A DNA stretch of 43,452 bases from SAR324 cluster bacterium (GTDB lineage Bacteria > SAR324 > XYD2-FULL-50-16), in the NCBI GenBank assembly GCA_028282885.1, contig JANQGX010000085.1:1-43452 (forward strand), read 5' to 3'. The notes beneath the pieces were generated by a model. The model was given only the letters and a program-made list of their open reading frames with translations. It did not search any database and was not told the DNA's origin. The translations under genes were made by a program, and so were the position numbers. Below are positions 8,261-17,108 of the stretch, piece after piece; positions within the stretch are counted from its first letter, which is position 1; the number at the start of each line of letters is the position of its first letter.

Positions 8261-8845
8261 ATGGACACAAAAGAGAATTTATTAGCCGCCGCCTTTGATT
8301 GCTTTCAGGAACACGGGTACGAGAAAGCAAGTATCAGTATGATTACGGAACGCTGCAATATTACCAAGGGAGCCTTCTATCATCATTTCAAAACCAAGGA
8401 GGAAGTGTACCTGGCTGTGATGAATAACTTCTTCTATGAGATCGAGAAATGGATCCGGGAAAGAATTTACTCCTCTGAAAACATGGAGACCCTGATTCAC
8501 AAGGTGTTGAATTACACCGACTATTTTGACAAAAGTAGTTTCGCCAGGAATGTTTCGGAGCAGCACTATTCGATTGTTTTCGACACTATGAGACGCTTTC
8601 CCGATTTTCGCAGACGGATTGGAAAAATCTATTCGGGATGTATGGACCTGTTTGAACAACGGGTTGCAGATGCTCAGATCTCAGGGGAGATCAAGAAGAC
8701 CATCAATCCGGAAACCTTTGCAGCTCACCTGTTTTCCGTAGCAGAAGGCTTCGTGTTGATGACAGTCCTCTTTCACGATGATCAGACAATTAAGGAGAAA
8801 GGAGATAAAATAGCCACTGAACTGTGGCAGCTCATCAAAAAGTAA
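8261..8845 (+). CDS. TetR/AcrR-family transcriptional repressor
   Basis: A 194-residue protein of typical TetR length. The N-terminal helix-turn-helix is clear: residues 25-50 contain ISMITERCNITKGAFYHHFK then TKEEVY, the family's most conserved segment. The C-terminal half is all-helical and variable, as expected for a ligand-binding domain; it contains a Phe- and Met-rich stretch (HLFSVAEGFVLMTVLFH) suited to a hydrophobic ligand. Its own promoter holds a palindromic operator, and the export operon downstream has a matching site, so it most likely controls both. The inducer is unknown; acyl-CoA or a lipid-like compound is suggested by the neighbouring thioesterase and MMPL transporter. Confidence 0.93.
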   Translation: MDTKENLLAAAFDCFQEHGYEKASISMITERCNITKGAFYHHFKTKEEVYLAVMNNFFYEIEKWIRERIYSSENMETLIHKVLNYTDYFDKSSFARNVSEQHYSIVFDTMRRFPDFRRRIGKIYSGCMDLFEQRVADAQISGEIKKTINPETFAAHLFSVAEGFVLMTVLFHDDQTIKEKGDKIATELWQLIKK

Positions 8846-8967
8846 TGATCGATTTGGTGCCGTTAGCCTTGACTGGTTGAGGGCTTGAATCGGCGGTTAG
8901 GTGGGCTTTGGACTATGTTTCGGATTCTTTGCAGTGGGTGAAGTCTAAAAGTTGATGGGGTGGTTTG

Positions 8968-8997
8968 TTCAAAAACATACCGAACGGTCAGTATGAT
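8968..8997 (+). promoter_or_regulatory. Second TetR operator and promoter of the export operon
   Basis: CATAC (8976-8980) and GTATG (8991-8995) flank a 10-bp core CGAACGGTCA, the same geometry as the tetR operator whose core is CGTACGGTTA (8 of 10 bases identical). A -10 TATGAT occupies 8992-8997; the -35 is weak (TTCAAA at 8968-8973, 18-bp spacer). It lies about 120 bp upstream of the MMPL gene start. Confidence 0.72.
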
Positions 8998-9114
8998 ATA
9001 TTTTTCATTGTATTTTCCAATACCGTAATTTTGCATGTCGCCGGGGGGATAGAAGTGCATGTTGACCATCGTTTGCCTGCAGGATCAATGTATTAATTTA
9101 ACAAGGGAGGAAGC

Positions 9115-11850
9115 ATGTTTGACAGATTCTTGAAGTTTTTTCTGTACCTGGCTTTACAGCAAAAGCGGGTGGTCATTGCTGTAACCATAACCATCACCTG
9201 TATTGCCGGCTATCTGGCAAGTATGATCGGTGTTGACATGAAGTGGATTTCTCTATTGCCCCAATCCGAACCGGTTGTGCAGGAGTGGGTTGATGTCCTG
9301 GAGAATTATCCGATGGGCTCGAATTATCTGATCGTAATTGAGTCGGAATCGCCTGTTTTAACCGAAGCTGCTGTGGAGACTGTAACTGAACGGATAGAAG
9401 CGCTAACCGATGTTGTTATCACAACTTATGGCAAGCTGGATGAAACGTTTTTAATTCAGCACGGATTGCGAACCATCAAACCGAAGGATCTGAAACGGTC
9501 GGTGGATGTCTTTTCCGATGTTCGCCTCGTTCCTTACCTTACCCATCTCAATGATGATTTTGAACGTGAGTTTTCCGGTGATGCGGATAAAGTTCAGGAT
9601 CAGGAAAGGGAGCTGGTTGCGATTCTGGCTGCGCTGGAAGATTTTATCGTAATGCTGGACGACAGTGCAAAAGGGATTGAGGTCAGCAAGCCGTTAATCC
9701 TGAGGTCTGCTCGGGATCTCTCCTCGGGTAATCCTTACCTGCTGTCCCTGGACAAGAAAATGGGGGTCATACCGGTGGCTGTCAAAGCATCCTCAACGGA
9801 TTGGGGAAAGCAGATACATGTAGATGCCAGGATCAGGCCTGTTTTGCAGGAGATCGAATCATCCATACCGGGTATTCGAATCGGAACCACGGGCATGATC
9901 CCCACAGCCCGTGACGAGTTGGAATCGATGGGACCATACACCTTCGGGCTTACCCTGCTGGCGCTGGTTTTGGTTTTTGTCCTTTTGGTCTGGAACTACC
10001 GCTCTCTCATTATTCCATTGCTGGGAATCGGACCCATCTTGATTGGCATTGTTTGGTCAATGGGTTTTTATCGTCTGACCATTATCGATCTCAATATTCT
10101 GACAGCCATGATCATGTTGGTTTTGATCGGGTTGGGGATCGGGTTTTCGATTCATATCATCACCCGTTTTTATGAGGAGCGTTCGAGTGGTCGGTCTCTG
10201 GAGGAGGCATTGGAGAAAACGGTTGTAGTTACCGGCCGAGGGGTATTGGCCAGCGCCCTGACCACGGCATTGGCGTTCTTTGCGTTGATGGTCGGGGATA
10301 CCCGTGGCATAGCCGAGTTTGGTTTTTGTGCGGGAAGCGGCGTCGTTATTTCCCTGCTGGCGATTTTCTTTATCCTGCCGACCCTTTTGGCACTACGAGA
10401 CAATCGTCTGTCCCGAATGGGGAAAAAGGTGGAAAGCAGGGATTTCATCATCCTGGGCAATATCGCATCCGGGGTGACGAAAAGTCGAATTGTCTACCTG
10501 TTTATTGGACTGGTTTTGATTCTCACAGCCGCACTACAGTTGAGGGAGCTTCGGTATGAATATAATCTCCTCGAATTGGAGCCGACGGGATTGGATTCGG
10601 TACGCTTGCATAAGGAGATTATCAAGCGGTTTAAAATGTCTGCAGAGCTGGCTTTCATGACGGTTGACTCGGTTGAAGAGTCCAGGGATATTGCCCGGCG
10701 CCTGAAAAAGAAAAAGGTAGTGGGAGACGTAGATTCCATTGATCGCTGGATTCCTGAGGACGGGTGGATCGAACAGAATGATCAACTGGTTAGAAATCTG
10801 AGAGGCAGCCTGGAAAAGAACAATGGTTTGAACTCCTTTGGTGTTGGCAGGGTCGACACAAGACAGGCGCTTGCGGAGCAGTTGGAGCGGTTGATGTTTA
10901 ACCTTATCGAAATCGAGGAACTCTCTTTTATTGGAGGGCAGGACAGGGTCGTGGCAGCCATAGAGAGAGTGACCGGTGGAGAAGAACAAGAAGGTAAACT
11001 AACGGGGTTAATCGCTTTTCTGGAAGGCGGGTCTGCAGACTGGAAGCAGATCAACAGCTTTGCGGATCATTTTTCGGAAAGCCTCAGGGATCGGCTGTTG
11101 AGAATGGTTGAACATGAAGGTCCGGTGACGGAAGAGATGCTGCCGGAAAAACTTCAGGCCTTGTATCGAAATCCCGAGAGCGGGCGTTACCTGGTACAGA
11201 TCTATCCAAAAAAAGATCTTTATGAATACGATCCCCTGGTGCGGTTTGTCGAGAGCATCGATTCGGTCTCTACCAGGATTGCCGGAACACCCAAGCTAAT
11301 GCTGTTGGTTAACGAAGCGATGGTAAGGGACGGTAAAAAAGCGTTGATTGCCGCAGCCCTGGTTATCATTCTGCTGCTGCTCCTGGATCTGAGGAGCCCG
11401 ACAGCGGCATTTACGGCCATGGTCCCCCTTGTTTTCGGAACTTTGTGGATGGTTGCCATGATGGCTGTATTGGGAATCAAGCTGAATTTTGTCAACATTG
11501 TGGCAGTTCCCGTAATCATCGGCATTGGTGTTGATAACGGTATTCATATTATTCATCGATGGCGCCAGGAAGGAGTGGGCGGGATTAAGAAGGCGACGGC
11601 AAAAGTCGGTCATGCCATTTTGATGACCGCACTCACAACCATGATCGGATTTGGCAGCATCGGATTTTACACCCACAGGGGAATGGCCAGCCTGGGCTAT
11701 GTCCTGTTTATAGGGGTTGGTTTCTGTTTTATCTCGACGATTCTTGTGCTTCCCCTGGTGGGATCGTTTGTTGAGAAGAGAATCGTCGGTCAGCCGGCGA
11801 GGCGTTTTCCGGAAGGCGAAAAAACCAACCACACGGCAAGTTCGCTTTAA
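9115..11850 (+). CDS. MMPL/RND-family (HAE3-type) exporter
   Basis: The 911-residue protein has the duplicated RND/MMPL architecture: one membrane helix near residues 19-39, a large periplasmic domain (about 45-270), five helices (about 275-425), then a second set with helix near 463-480, periplasmic domain (485-735) and five helices (740-890). Sterol-sensing-domain-like helices carry GLGIGFSIHIITRFYEERSSG in the first half and VGIGIGVDNGIHIIHRWRQ-like sequence in the second, the usual proton-relay Asp region of MMPL proteins. Members export lipids, hopanoids or hydrophobic compounds from the inner membrane. A strong GGAGG precedes the ATG. First gene of an operon with a LolA-like carrier and a beta-barrel, under a TetR operator. 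Confidence 0.93.
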   Translation: MFDRFLKFFLYLALQQKRVVIAVTITITCIAGYLASMIGVDMKWISLLPQSEPVVQEWVDVLENYPMGSNYLIVIESESPVLTEAAVETVTERIEALTDVVITTYGKLDETFLIQHGLRTIKPKDLKRSVDVFSDVRLVPYLTHLNDDFEREFSGDADKVQDQERELVAILAALEDFIVMLDDSAKGIEVSKPLILRSARDLSSGNPYLLSLDKKMGVIPVAVKASSTDWGKQIHVDARIRPVLQEIESSIPGIRIGTTGMIPTARDELESMGPYTFGLTLLALVLVFVLLVWNYRSLIIPLLGIGPILIGIVWSMGFYRLTIIDLNILTAMIMLVLIGLGIGFSIHIITRFYEERSSGRSLEEALEKTVVVTGRGVLASALTTALAFFALMVGDTRGIAEFGFCAGSGVVISLLAIFFILPTLLALRDNRLSRMGKKVESRDFIILGNIASGVTKSRIVYLFIGLVLILTAALQLRELRYEYNLLELEPTGLDSVRLHKEIIKRFKMSAELAFMTVDSVEESRDIARRLKKKKVVGDVDSIDRWIPEDGWIEQNDQLVRNLRGSLEKNNGLNSFGVGRVDTRQALAEQLERLMFNLIEIEELSFIGGQDRVVAAIERVTGGEEQEGKLTGLIAFLEGGSADWKQINSFADHFSESLRDRLLRMVEHEGPVTEEMLPEKLQALYRNPESGRYLVQIYPKKDLYEYDPLVRFVESIDSVSTRIAGTPKLMLLVNEAMVRDGKKALIAAALVIILLLLLDLRSPTAAFTAMVPLVFGTLWMVAMMAVLGIKLNFVNIVAVPVIIGIGVDNGIHIIHRWRQEGVGGIKKATAKVGHAILMTALTTMIGFGSIGFYTHRGMASLGYVLFIGVGFCFISTILVLPLVGSFVEKRIVGQPARRFPEGEKTNHTASSL

Positions 11851-11872
11851 TTCGATTTATCAGGAGGACATT

Positions 11873-12631
11873 ATGAAACTCAGAATTTTACTCGTGATTT
11901 TAATAAACCTGTTTTTCCTCTCAAAGCTTCTGGTCGCCCAGGAGATGACCGCGTTGGAAATTCTCAAGAAAGTTGATGAAGTGGAAAAGTATGACCACGC
12001 CATTATGGAGATGGAACAGGTGATTACCACGTCGGGCGGAGACAAACGACTTTTGAAGATCAAAAGCTGGTCGGTGAACACCGGTGATAAGCAGTTAGCG
12101 GTGTATACCTATCCCAAACGGGTCAAGGGGGTGAAAATCCTAATGCTGAATGATGGGGATGATATCTGGAGCTACTCTCCCAGAACCCGTAGAATCCGTC
12201 ATCTGGCTTCACATGCCAAAAAACAGAAGGTGATGGGATCGGATTTCACCTATGAGGACATGGGAGGCGGTAAAATGAGTGAGAAGTATACCGGAAAGCT
12301 GAAGGGAGAGGAAACATTTGAAGATGTTTCCTGCTATGTGCTGGAGATGATTCCTACACCCAAAGGGCCAAGCTACGGACGCATTGTAGGCTGGATCGGG
12401 AAACACGATTTCGTGGCCAGGAAGATCGACTATTATAACAAAGGAGACAAAAAACCGTTTAAGACGCTGTTTCTACGGGATGTTCAGAACAGAGACGGTC
12501 ATCTCGTCCCCATGGAAATGGTTATGAAAAATCATGAAGATGACGGTACGACGGAAAACCTGACCCTGAACATCGATTTCAAAACCCCGATCCAGGCGAG
12601 CAGGTTTAAATCCAACCGATTAAACAGGTAG
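11873..12631 (+). CDS. LolA-like outer-membrane lipoprotein-sorting/lipid-carrier protein
   Basis: The longest open frame runs back into the MMPL gene, but the real start is the ATG at 11873, with AGGAGG 6 bases upstream and an obvious signal peptide (MKLRILLVILINLFFLSKLL, cleavage near VAQ). The mature 230 residues form a beta-rich LolA/LolB-like fold typical of proteins annotated outer-membrane lipoprotein-sorting protein (PF17131 type), with the conserved block DDIWSYSPRTRRIRHL. Such proteins are half-barrels that shield acyl chains across the periplasm. It lies 22 bp after the MMPL gene and 5 bp before the barrel gene, so it likely hands hydrophobic cargo between them. Confidence 0.88.
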   Translation: MKLRILLVILINLFFLSKLLVAQEMTALEILKKVDEVEKYDHAIMEMEQVITTSGGDKRLLKIKSWSVNTGDKQLAVYTYPKRVKGVKILMLNDGDDIWSYSPRTRRIRHLASHAKKQKVMGSDFTYEDMGGGKMSEKYTGKLKGEETFEDVSCYVLEMIPTPKGPSYGRIVGWIGKHDFVARKIDYYNKGDKKPFKTLFLRDVQNRDGHLVPMEMVMKNHEDDGTTENLTLNIDFKTPIQASRFKSNRLNR

Positions 12632-12636
12632 GCGAC

Positions 12637-13893
12637 ATGAAAAAAGTACTCATCATATCACTCGGTATGATCGCTCTGATCTCTTTCCCTGTCTTTTCCC
12701 AGGAGTCCGAACTGGAGTTTGGCGGATATCTGGAAGACACCCTTTCATCAGAGAGAAACATTGCCCTGGATAAGACTGTTGTTTCAAATCAAACCCGTAT
12801 CCGTCTAAACATTAAAAACAGCTACGGCGATAGGGGAGATCTCAGTGTGGCCATTGTAGGGACCCGATATTCCGGATATAAGACGATCAATCTCTGCGAT
12901 TACCTTCCTGAAGAGGAAGCTTCCAGGTTTCCGACTGCGGTATCGTATGACAAAACCGATGATATCTGGTTTCAGGAAGCGTACGGATCGCTCTACCTGG
13001 GCCAAACCACCCTTCGGGCGGGTCGTCAGAAGTACTACACGGGAACCGGATATGCCTGGAATCCAACCGATCTCTTTAACTGGAAAGACGTTTTTGATCC
13101 CGCTTATGAGATTGAAGGATTGGACAGCGTCCTGTTCGCCCGTTCTCTTCCCGGTGATAGTCTGGTGTCCCTGTATTATTCTTTCGGCACGAGTCATGAT
13201 CGACCTCAAAGGGATTATGTGGAATCCGAAGACGGTGATTACCAGTTTAAACTGAAAACCCATCTCTTTTCATGGGAGATCACATTGCAGCATTCCGATG
13301 TAATCAAGGAGTACGTTGATTATGAGGGTGTGTTAAACGGAACGGTGGATCCAACCGCGATGACCAGTCCCATTCGCTGGAAGTTGAATGCCCTGGAGGT
13401 GAGCGGTGAATTGGCGGGAATCGGGATTCATGCAGAGGGCGGCGAATACACACTGAGCAGGCCTGATGATAAGGATGGGGATCTGCCGGGAAAGCTGGAA
13501 AGTCATACCAAATACCTGGTGGGAGCGGATTATACCTTTGAAAACGGTGTTTTTGTAATTCTGGAGTACTATCATGAAGGACTCGGGGAGACCAATCTGG
13601 AAGATTACTCATTGAACCAGAGAATGGCGTATTACTCGGGAGAAAGAGATTCGCTGGGCAAGGACAACTACTACCTGGGAACAAGTTTTCCTGTCACCGA
13701 TTTTTCCACGTTGGCGCTTTATGTCATTACCAATGGCAATGATGGCTCAACGATTCTCAATCCCTGGTTCACCTGGATTGCCGATGACGACATTTCCCTC
13801 TATCTCTCCGCCCAGATCCCGGATGGAGAAGAGGAAAGCGCAATAGGACGATCAGGATCGGTATTATTCGGTCGCCTGGTGTTCAATTTTTAA
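12637..13893 (+). CDS. Outer-membrane beta-barrel protein of the export operon
   Basis: A 418-residue protein with a signal peptide (MKKVLIISLGMIALISFPVF, cut after FSQ). The mature part alternates polar and aromatic residues throughout, with many Tyr, Trp, Gly and Asp at predicted strand ends, and ends in Phe (GRLVFNF), the classic terminal residue for BAM-dependent assembly. Resemblance is to the DUF1302/porin-like barrels often found beside MMPL and LolA-like genes. It begins 5 bp after the LolA-like gene, so translation is probably coupled. The likely role is the outer-membrane end of the export route; cargo is not known. Confidence 0.8.
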   Translation: MKKVLIISLGMIALISFPVFSQESELEFGGYLEDTLSSERNIALDKTVVSNQTRIRLNIKNSYGDRGDLSVAIVGTRYSGYKTINLCDYLPEEEASRFPTAVSYDKTDDIWFQEAYGSLYLGQTTLRAGRQKYYTGTGYAWNPTDLFNWKDVFDPAYEIEGLDSVLFARSLPGDSLVSLYYSFGTSHDRPQRDYVESEDGDYQFKLKTHLFSWEITLQHSDVIKEYVDYEGVLNGTVDPTAMTSPIRWKLNALEVSGELAGIGIHAEGGEYTLSRPDDKDGDLPGKLESHTKYLVGADYTFENGVFVILEYYHEGLGETNLEDYSLNQRMAYYSGERDSLGKDNYYLGTSFPVTDFSTLALYVITNGNDGSTILNPWFTWIADDDISLYLSAQIPDGEEESAIGRSGSVLFGRLVFNF

Positions 13894-13933
13894 CCCGTCA
13901 AGGTCTGCAAATTCTACCTAAAGCAGCAGACAC

Positions 13934-14422
13934 TTATTCGTGAGAGCAACCGCATTCACCGCTATGGATATGGCCGTGCTTAAGTTCCTCTTCGGTCGCC
14001 TCGCGAATATCCACAACTTCGATATCGAAATGCAGGGTCTGTCCGGCCAGGGGATGGTTCATATCCACTGTCAATTCTTCATTTTCAATTTTGGTGATCG
14101 TTGCCAGTACCGGTCCGCCTGAGGTATCCACTTGAAACTGCGTCCCCACTTTGAGTTTATCCGCATTGGGAAACTTGGAGAGGGGATAGGATTGTGCGAG
14201 TTGGGGATTGTAATCTCCATACCCATCTTCAGGAACCAGTGTTTTTTTGATCCTTGATTTGATTTTCTTCCCTTCGAGAGCCTCTTCCAGCCGAGGCAGA
14301 ATATTGCCCGCGCCATGGAGATATACGAGTGGTGTCTGTTGCTGGGTGCTGTCCAGAATCTCACCTTCGCTATTGGTCAATGTGTAATCTAAGGAAACCG
14401 CTTTGTCTTTTTCAATAATCAT
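13934..14422 (-). CDS. slyD: FKBP-type peptidyl-prolyl isomerase, SlyD family
   Basis: A 162-residue cytoplasmic protein (no signal). SlyD features are in order: the FKBP strand VSLDYTLTNSEGEILDST, the conserved PLVYLHGAGNILPRLEEALEG, an inserted IF chaperone domain (about residues 70-125, containing VPEDGYGDYNP), the closing FKBP strand with MNHPLAGQTLHFDIEVVDIR, and a C-terminal His/Cys metal-binding tail (HGHIHSGECGCSH). SlyD isomerises proline bonds, acts as a chaperone and binds nickel for hydrogenase and urease maturation. The metal tail here is much shorter than in E. coli. It converges with the export operon, only 40 bp away. Confidence 0.94.
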   Translation of the reverse strand: MIIEKDKAVSLDYTLTNSEGEILDSTQQQTPLVYLHGAGNILPRLEEALEGKKIKSRIKKTLVPEDGYGDYNPQLAQSYPLSKFPNADKLKVGTQFQVDTSGGPVLATITKIENEELTVDMNHPLAGQTLHFDIEVVDIREATEEELKHGHIHSGECGCSHE

Positions 14423-14732
14423 AGTCTATTCCGCCTGGAATGGTGTGGGATTCGGGGATTCATCACAAATACCTATCATAGGGACAAGGCAGGTCTCTAG
14501 CAAGCACTGCATCGAATTATATTTTGTCTCCCCGAACACTGGCTGGTAGATGTTTTCAATGATGTGACTCTTGTATAGCTAATGCTCGGGACCGGGTGAA
14601 AGAAGCTTCGGCAGCTCAAACCAAGCACAAGTTGGGAACTATAGGGCTTGATCTCAGGCGCAAAAGAAGTTAAACCGGATATTTGATAGCTCCAATTAAG
14701 TTTAAATTTAAAATTAATAACTGTTGGTTATA
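14423..14732. other. Divergent intergenic region slyD / LysR
   Basis: 310 bp between the divergent slyD and LysR genes. It has an AT-rich stretch with TTAAATTTAA just before the LysR start and no recognisable gene or RNA. A LysR-type T-N11-A site may lie here but none stands out. Confidence 0.4.
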
Positions 14733-15629
14733 ATGATGAACTTGAATCAGCTCAGGATTTTTCACATCACTGCGGGACTGAACAGTTTTACCAAGGCTTC
14801 CAGGGAGTTGTGTCTGACTCAACCCGGCATCAGTAAGCACATCAAGCAACTGGAAGAGCATTTCGGCATCAGGCTGTTTGACAGGCTGGGGAAAAAGGTG
14901 GTTCCCACACAAGCAGGCGAGGTTCTCTACCAGGCAACCAGGGAGATTTTCGAGCTTCTCGACGATGCCACCGCAAAATTGAATGATCTCAAAGGTATGA
15001 CTGGTGGGACGCTAAAACTGGGAGCAAGTTTCACGGCAGGCGTCTATTTGATCCCGGAACTGGTGGGTAAATTTCAGGCCCGTTATCCCGAGATTGAGAC
15101 ACTGCTGGAAATCGATCTGAGCGACAAGATTGCCCGAAAGGTGATCGCAAACGAGCTCGATATCGGTTTTATTGGAGCGCCGGTTTCGGATGATCGACTG
15201 GTGAGTGAGGTTCTGTTCAGAGACGAACTGGTGACGATAATCCCCACCAACCACCCCTGGAAGAAAAGAAAATCGGTTACCTTCCCAGAGCTTGAGAGTG
15301 AAAAAGTGGTGTTGGCGAGTAAAGGCTCGGGTACCCGATCTGTCGTGGAGGAGTGTTTAGCCACGGCAGGTGTTTCTCTGAAAAGAACGGTTGAGTTCGG
15401 TAATACGGAATCGGTTAAGAAGGCGGTCATTGCCGGCATGGGGATCTCTGTCATATCAAAGGCCGCTGTCAGGGGAGAAGTAGCCGGAGGATTGCTCAAG
15501 CTGCTACATCTATCGGATAGTACCCCAACCCGGGATTTTTACTATGCTTTTCACAAGGATAAATACAAAACCCAAACTACCCGGGCCCTGCTAGATTTGA
15601 TTACAGAGATGTGGGGAGAGGCTGGGTAA
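14733..15629 (+). CDS. LysR-family transcriptional regulator
   Basis: Counting from ATG 14733 (ATG 14736 is an equal alternative), the protein has 298 residues, the family norm. The N-terminal winged helix (about 1-60) is typical: LNQLRIFHITAGLNSFTKAS, then RELCLTQPGISKHIKQLEEH. The effector-binding domain (about 88-292) has the periplasmic-binding-protein-like fold, with GTLKLGASFTAGVYLIPELV and a Ser/Thr-rich hinge. It most resembles the CysB/CysL/selenium-metabolism branch of LysR proteins, but the ligand cannot be told. The padR-permease unit follows on the same strand with its own promoter. No clear target gene is adjacent. Confidence 0.9.
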   Translation: MMNLNQLRIFHITAGLNSFTKASRELCLTQPGISKHIKQLEEHFGIRLFDRLGKKVVPTQAGEVLYQATREIFELLDDATAKLNDLKGMTGGTLKLGASFTAGVYLIPELVGKFQARYPEIETLLEIDLSDKIARKVIANELDIGFIGAPVSDDRLVSEVLFRDELVTIIPTNHPWKKRKSVTFPELESEKVVLASKGSGTRSVVEECLATAGVSLKRTVEFGNTESVKKAVIAGMGISVISKAAVRGEVAGGLLKLLHLSDSTPTRDFYYAFHKDKYKTQTTRALLDLITEMWGEAG

Positions 15630-15682
15630 ATGTTAATTTGGTCCGGGTTGCCTTCCCGGCATTGATTAGCCGGGAAAATCTG

Positions 15683-15735
15683 TAACTGTTATTGACATCT
15701 AACTGTTATAAACAGTAATATGCTTTTAACAGTTA
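15683..15735 (+). promoter_or_regulatory. padR promoter with repeated PadR-type half-sites
   Basis: TAACTGTTAT occurs twice as a direct repeat (15683-15692 and 15700-15709), followed by its inverted form AACAGTAAT (15711-15719) and a fourth copy TAACAGTTA (15727-15735). ACTGTT-ATA-AACAGT (15702-15716) is a perfect inverted repeat. TTGACA (15692-15697) and TAATAT (15716-15721, 18-bp spacer) form a promoter inside the array. The layout indicates autoregulation by the PadR protein encoded 20 bp downstream. Confidence 0.75.
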
Positions 15736-15754
15736 CCATATTCGGAGAAAACCG

Positions 15755-16105
15755 GTGAAAAAGATGCGTTACGGGAGACACACGCCGGAGTTTCTGTTGC
15801 TGTTTCTGGCGGAAAAGCCGGGTTGCGGGACCGAGCTCCATAAAAGATTTGACGAACTGATACCGATCAGTCGATTTGACAGCGCCATTGTTTACAGATC
15901 ATTGGCTAACCTGGAGCAGGAAGATCTGGTTGAGTTTCAGTGGGATACTACCGGAAAGGGACCGGCAAGAAAGATTTACAGGATCACCCCCAAGGGTTTG
16001 GAAAGGCTTGCTGAACATAAGGCATATGTTGAGTTGCGCATCAGGAATTTGGACATTTTCCTCAACAAATTCAAGAAACTTGAAGCAGAAGGGAGGTTTT
16101 CATGA
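15755..16105 (+). CDS. PadR-family transcriptional regulator
   Basis: A 116-residue PadR protein starting at GTG, with GGAG at 15744-15747, 7 bases upstream; ATG at 15764 has no such site. The winged helix is recognisable: TPEFLLLFLAEKPGCGTELH, then the recognition segment with IVYRSLANLEQEDLVEFQWD and the wing KIYRITPKGLERLAEH. The short C-terminal helix (RIRNLDIFLNKFKKLEAE) is the dimerisation arm. PadR proteins repress nearby transport genes and respond to small molecules. It overlaps the first permease gene by 4 bp (ATGA), so it is translated with its probable targets. Confidence 0.92.
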   Translation: MKKMRYGRHTPEFLLLFLAEKPGCGTELHKRFDELIPISRFDSAIVYRSLANLEQEDLVEFQWDTTGKGPARKIYRITPKGLERLAEHKAYVELRIRNLDIFLNKFKKLEAEGRFS

Positions 16106-16581
16106 CCTACCCGATACTATGGATTGTGGTTGCAGGTCTGCTGTTGCTGTCTTTTTTTAAGGATCGGGCTAAAACCAAAAAAGCGCTTATGATGGCGCTC
16201 AAGCAGTTTTCGAACCTGCTTTCCGTATTGATCGGCTTGGTTCTTTTCCTCGGAATGGCACGCTCCCTGATCGATCCAGCCCTGATCGGGCGACTGATTG
16301 GCCCTGAATCGGGTGTTTTGGGAGTTGCGGGTGGATTGATTATCGGATCAATTATGCTGATTCCGGGTTTCGTGGCTTTTCCACTGGCAGCAGGCTTTCT
16401 GGAGATAGGCGCTGGCTACCCCCAAGTCGCCGGTTTTATCGCAGCCCTGATGAGTGTCGGTGTGTCAACGGCACCTCTGGAGCTGAAGTATTTTGGTGTT
16501 CGATTGACGGTTCTCAGGAATCTGCTTTGCCTGCTAACCGCCATTGTTTTTGTATTGGTGATCTGGTGGAGGGGAATATGA
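16102..16581 (+). CDS. Half-size permease, first subunit (DUF318/ArsP-like)
   Basis: 159 residues, four or five membrane helices and almost no soluble part. It resembles one half of the DUF318/PF03773 permease family (ArsP_1 type), with the repeat-like helix pair GGLIIGSIMLIPGFVAFPLA and YPQVAGFIAALMSVGVSTAP. Full-size members have two such halves. Here the second half is a separate gene with matching features, so the two presumably form a heterodimer. Overlaps both neighbours by 4 bp (ATGA), which implies coupled translation and equal amounts. Substrate unknown; organoarsenical or thiol compounds are the known examples in the broader family. Confidence 0.75.
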   Translation: MTYPILWIVVAGLLLLSFFKDRAKTKKALMMALKQFSNLLSVLIGLVLFLGMARSLIDPALIGRLIGPESGVLGVAGGLIIGSIMLIPGFVAFPLAAGFLEIGAGYPQVAGFIAALMSVGVSTAPLELKYFGVRLTVLRNLLCLLTAIVFVLVIWWRGI

Positions 16582-17108
16582 ATCTGCTTAAAAAATACAA
16601 ATATGCTGTTCTGTTTTCGCTCTGTCTGCTCGGGCTTTATATCGGCTGGCCCGAAAAAGGTTTCAGTGCTGCCATGATATCGCTGAAGGATGCCCGTATG
16701 ATCCTCACCGTACTGCCTCCTGTTTTATTGTTGATCGGGCTTTTTGATGTTTGGGTTCCCAGGGAGACGGTGATCAGGTACATGGGGGCCAAGTCCGGTG
16801 TCAGGGGATTGATTTTTGCGTTCATTCTCGGAGCAATGGCAGCCGGTCCCCTGTTTGTCGCTTTTCCCATAGCAGCCATGCTGGCTTCAAAAGGAGCACG
16901 ATTGGCAAATATCCTTTTTTTCATTGGGATTTGGAGCACTGCCAAGTTGCCAATGCTTTTATTTGAGATCTCTTTTATGGGGAAAGAGTTTACCTTTATT
17001 CACGTATCAGTCGGGATAATAATGTTTCTGGCGGGTTCATTTGTTCTGGAAAAGGTGGTGCCGGAGACTACTATAGACACCCTGCAGTCGATGGTCGGGC
17101 GCAAATGA
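16578..17108 (+). CDS. Half-size permease, second subunit (DUF318/ArsP-like)
   Basis: The start is ATG 16578, overlapping the previous stop by 4 bp, with GGAGGGGA just upstream; a longer open frame continues back into the previous gene and is not real. The 176 residues contain about five membrane helices, with GLIFAFILGAMAAGPLFVAF and GIWSTAKLPMLLFEI corresponding to the pore-lining repeat of its partner (LIPGFVAFPLA; STAPLELKYFG). The pairing of G-P-x-F/V-A-F-P motifs in both suggests an inverted-repeat fold split between two genes. Co-regulated with padR. Confidence 0.75.
   Translation: MNLLKKYKYAVLFSLCLLGLYIGWPEKGFSAAMISLKDARMILTVLPPVLLLIGLFDVWVPRETVIRYMGAKSGVRGLIFAFILGAMAAGPLFVAFPIAAMLASKGARLANILFFIGIWSTAKLPMLLFEISFMGKEFTFIHVSVGIIMFLAGSFVLEKVVPETTIDTLQSMVGRK

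Noticed and set aside
11717..11872. Upstream extension of the LolA-like frame
   Set aside because: It lies inside the MMPL gene; the signal peptide and Shine-Dalgarno support the ATG at 11873.
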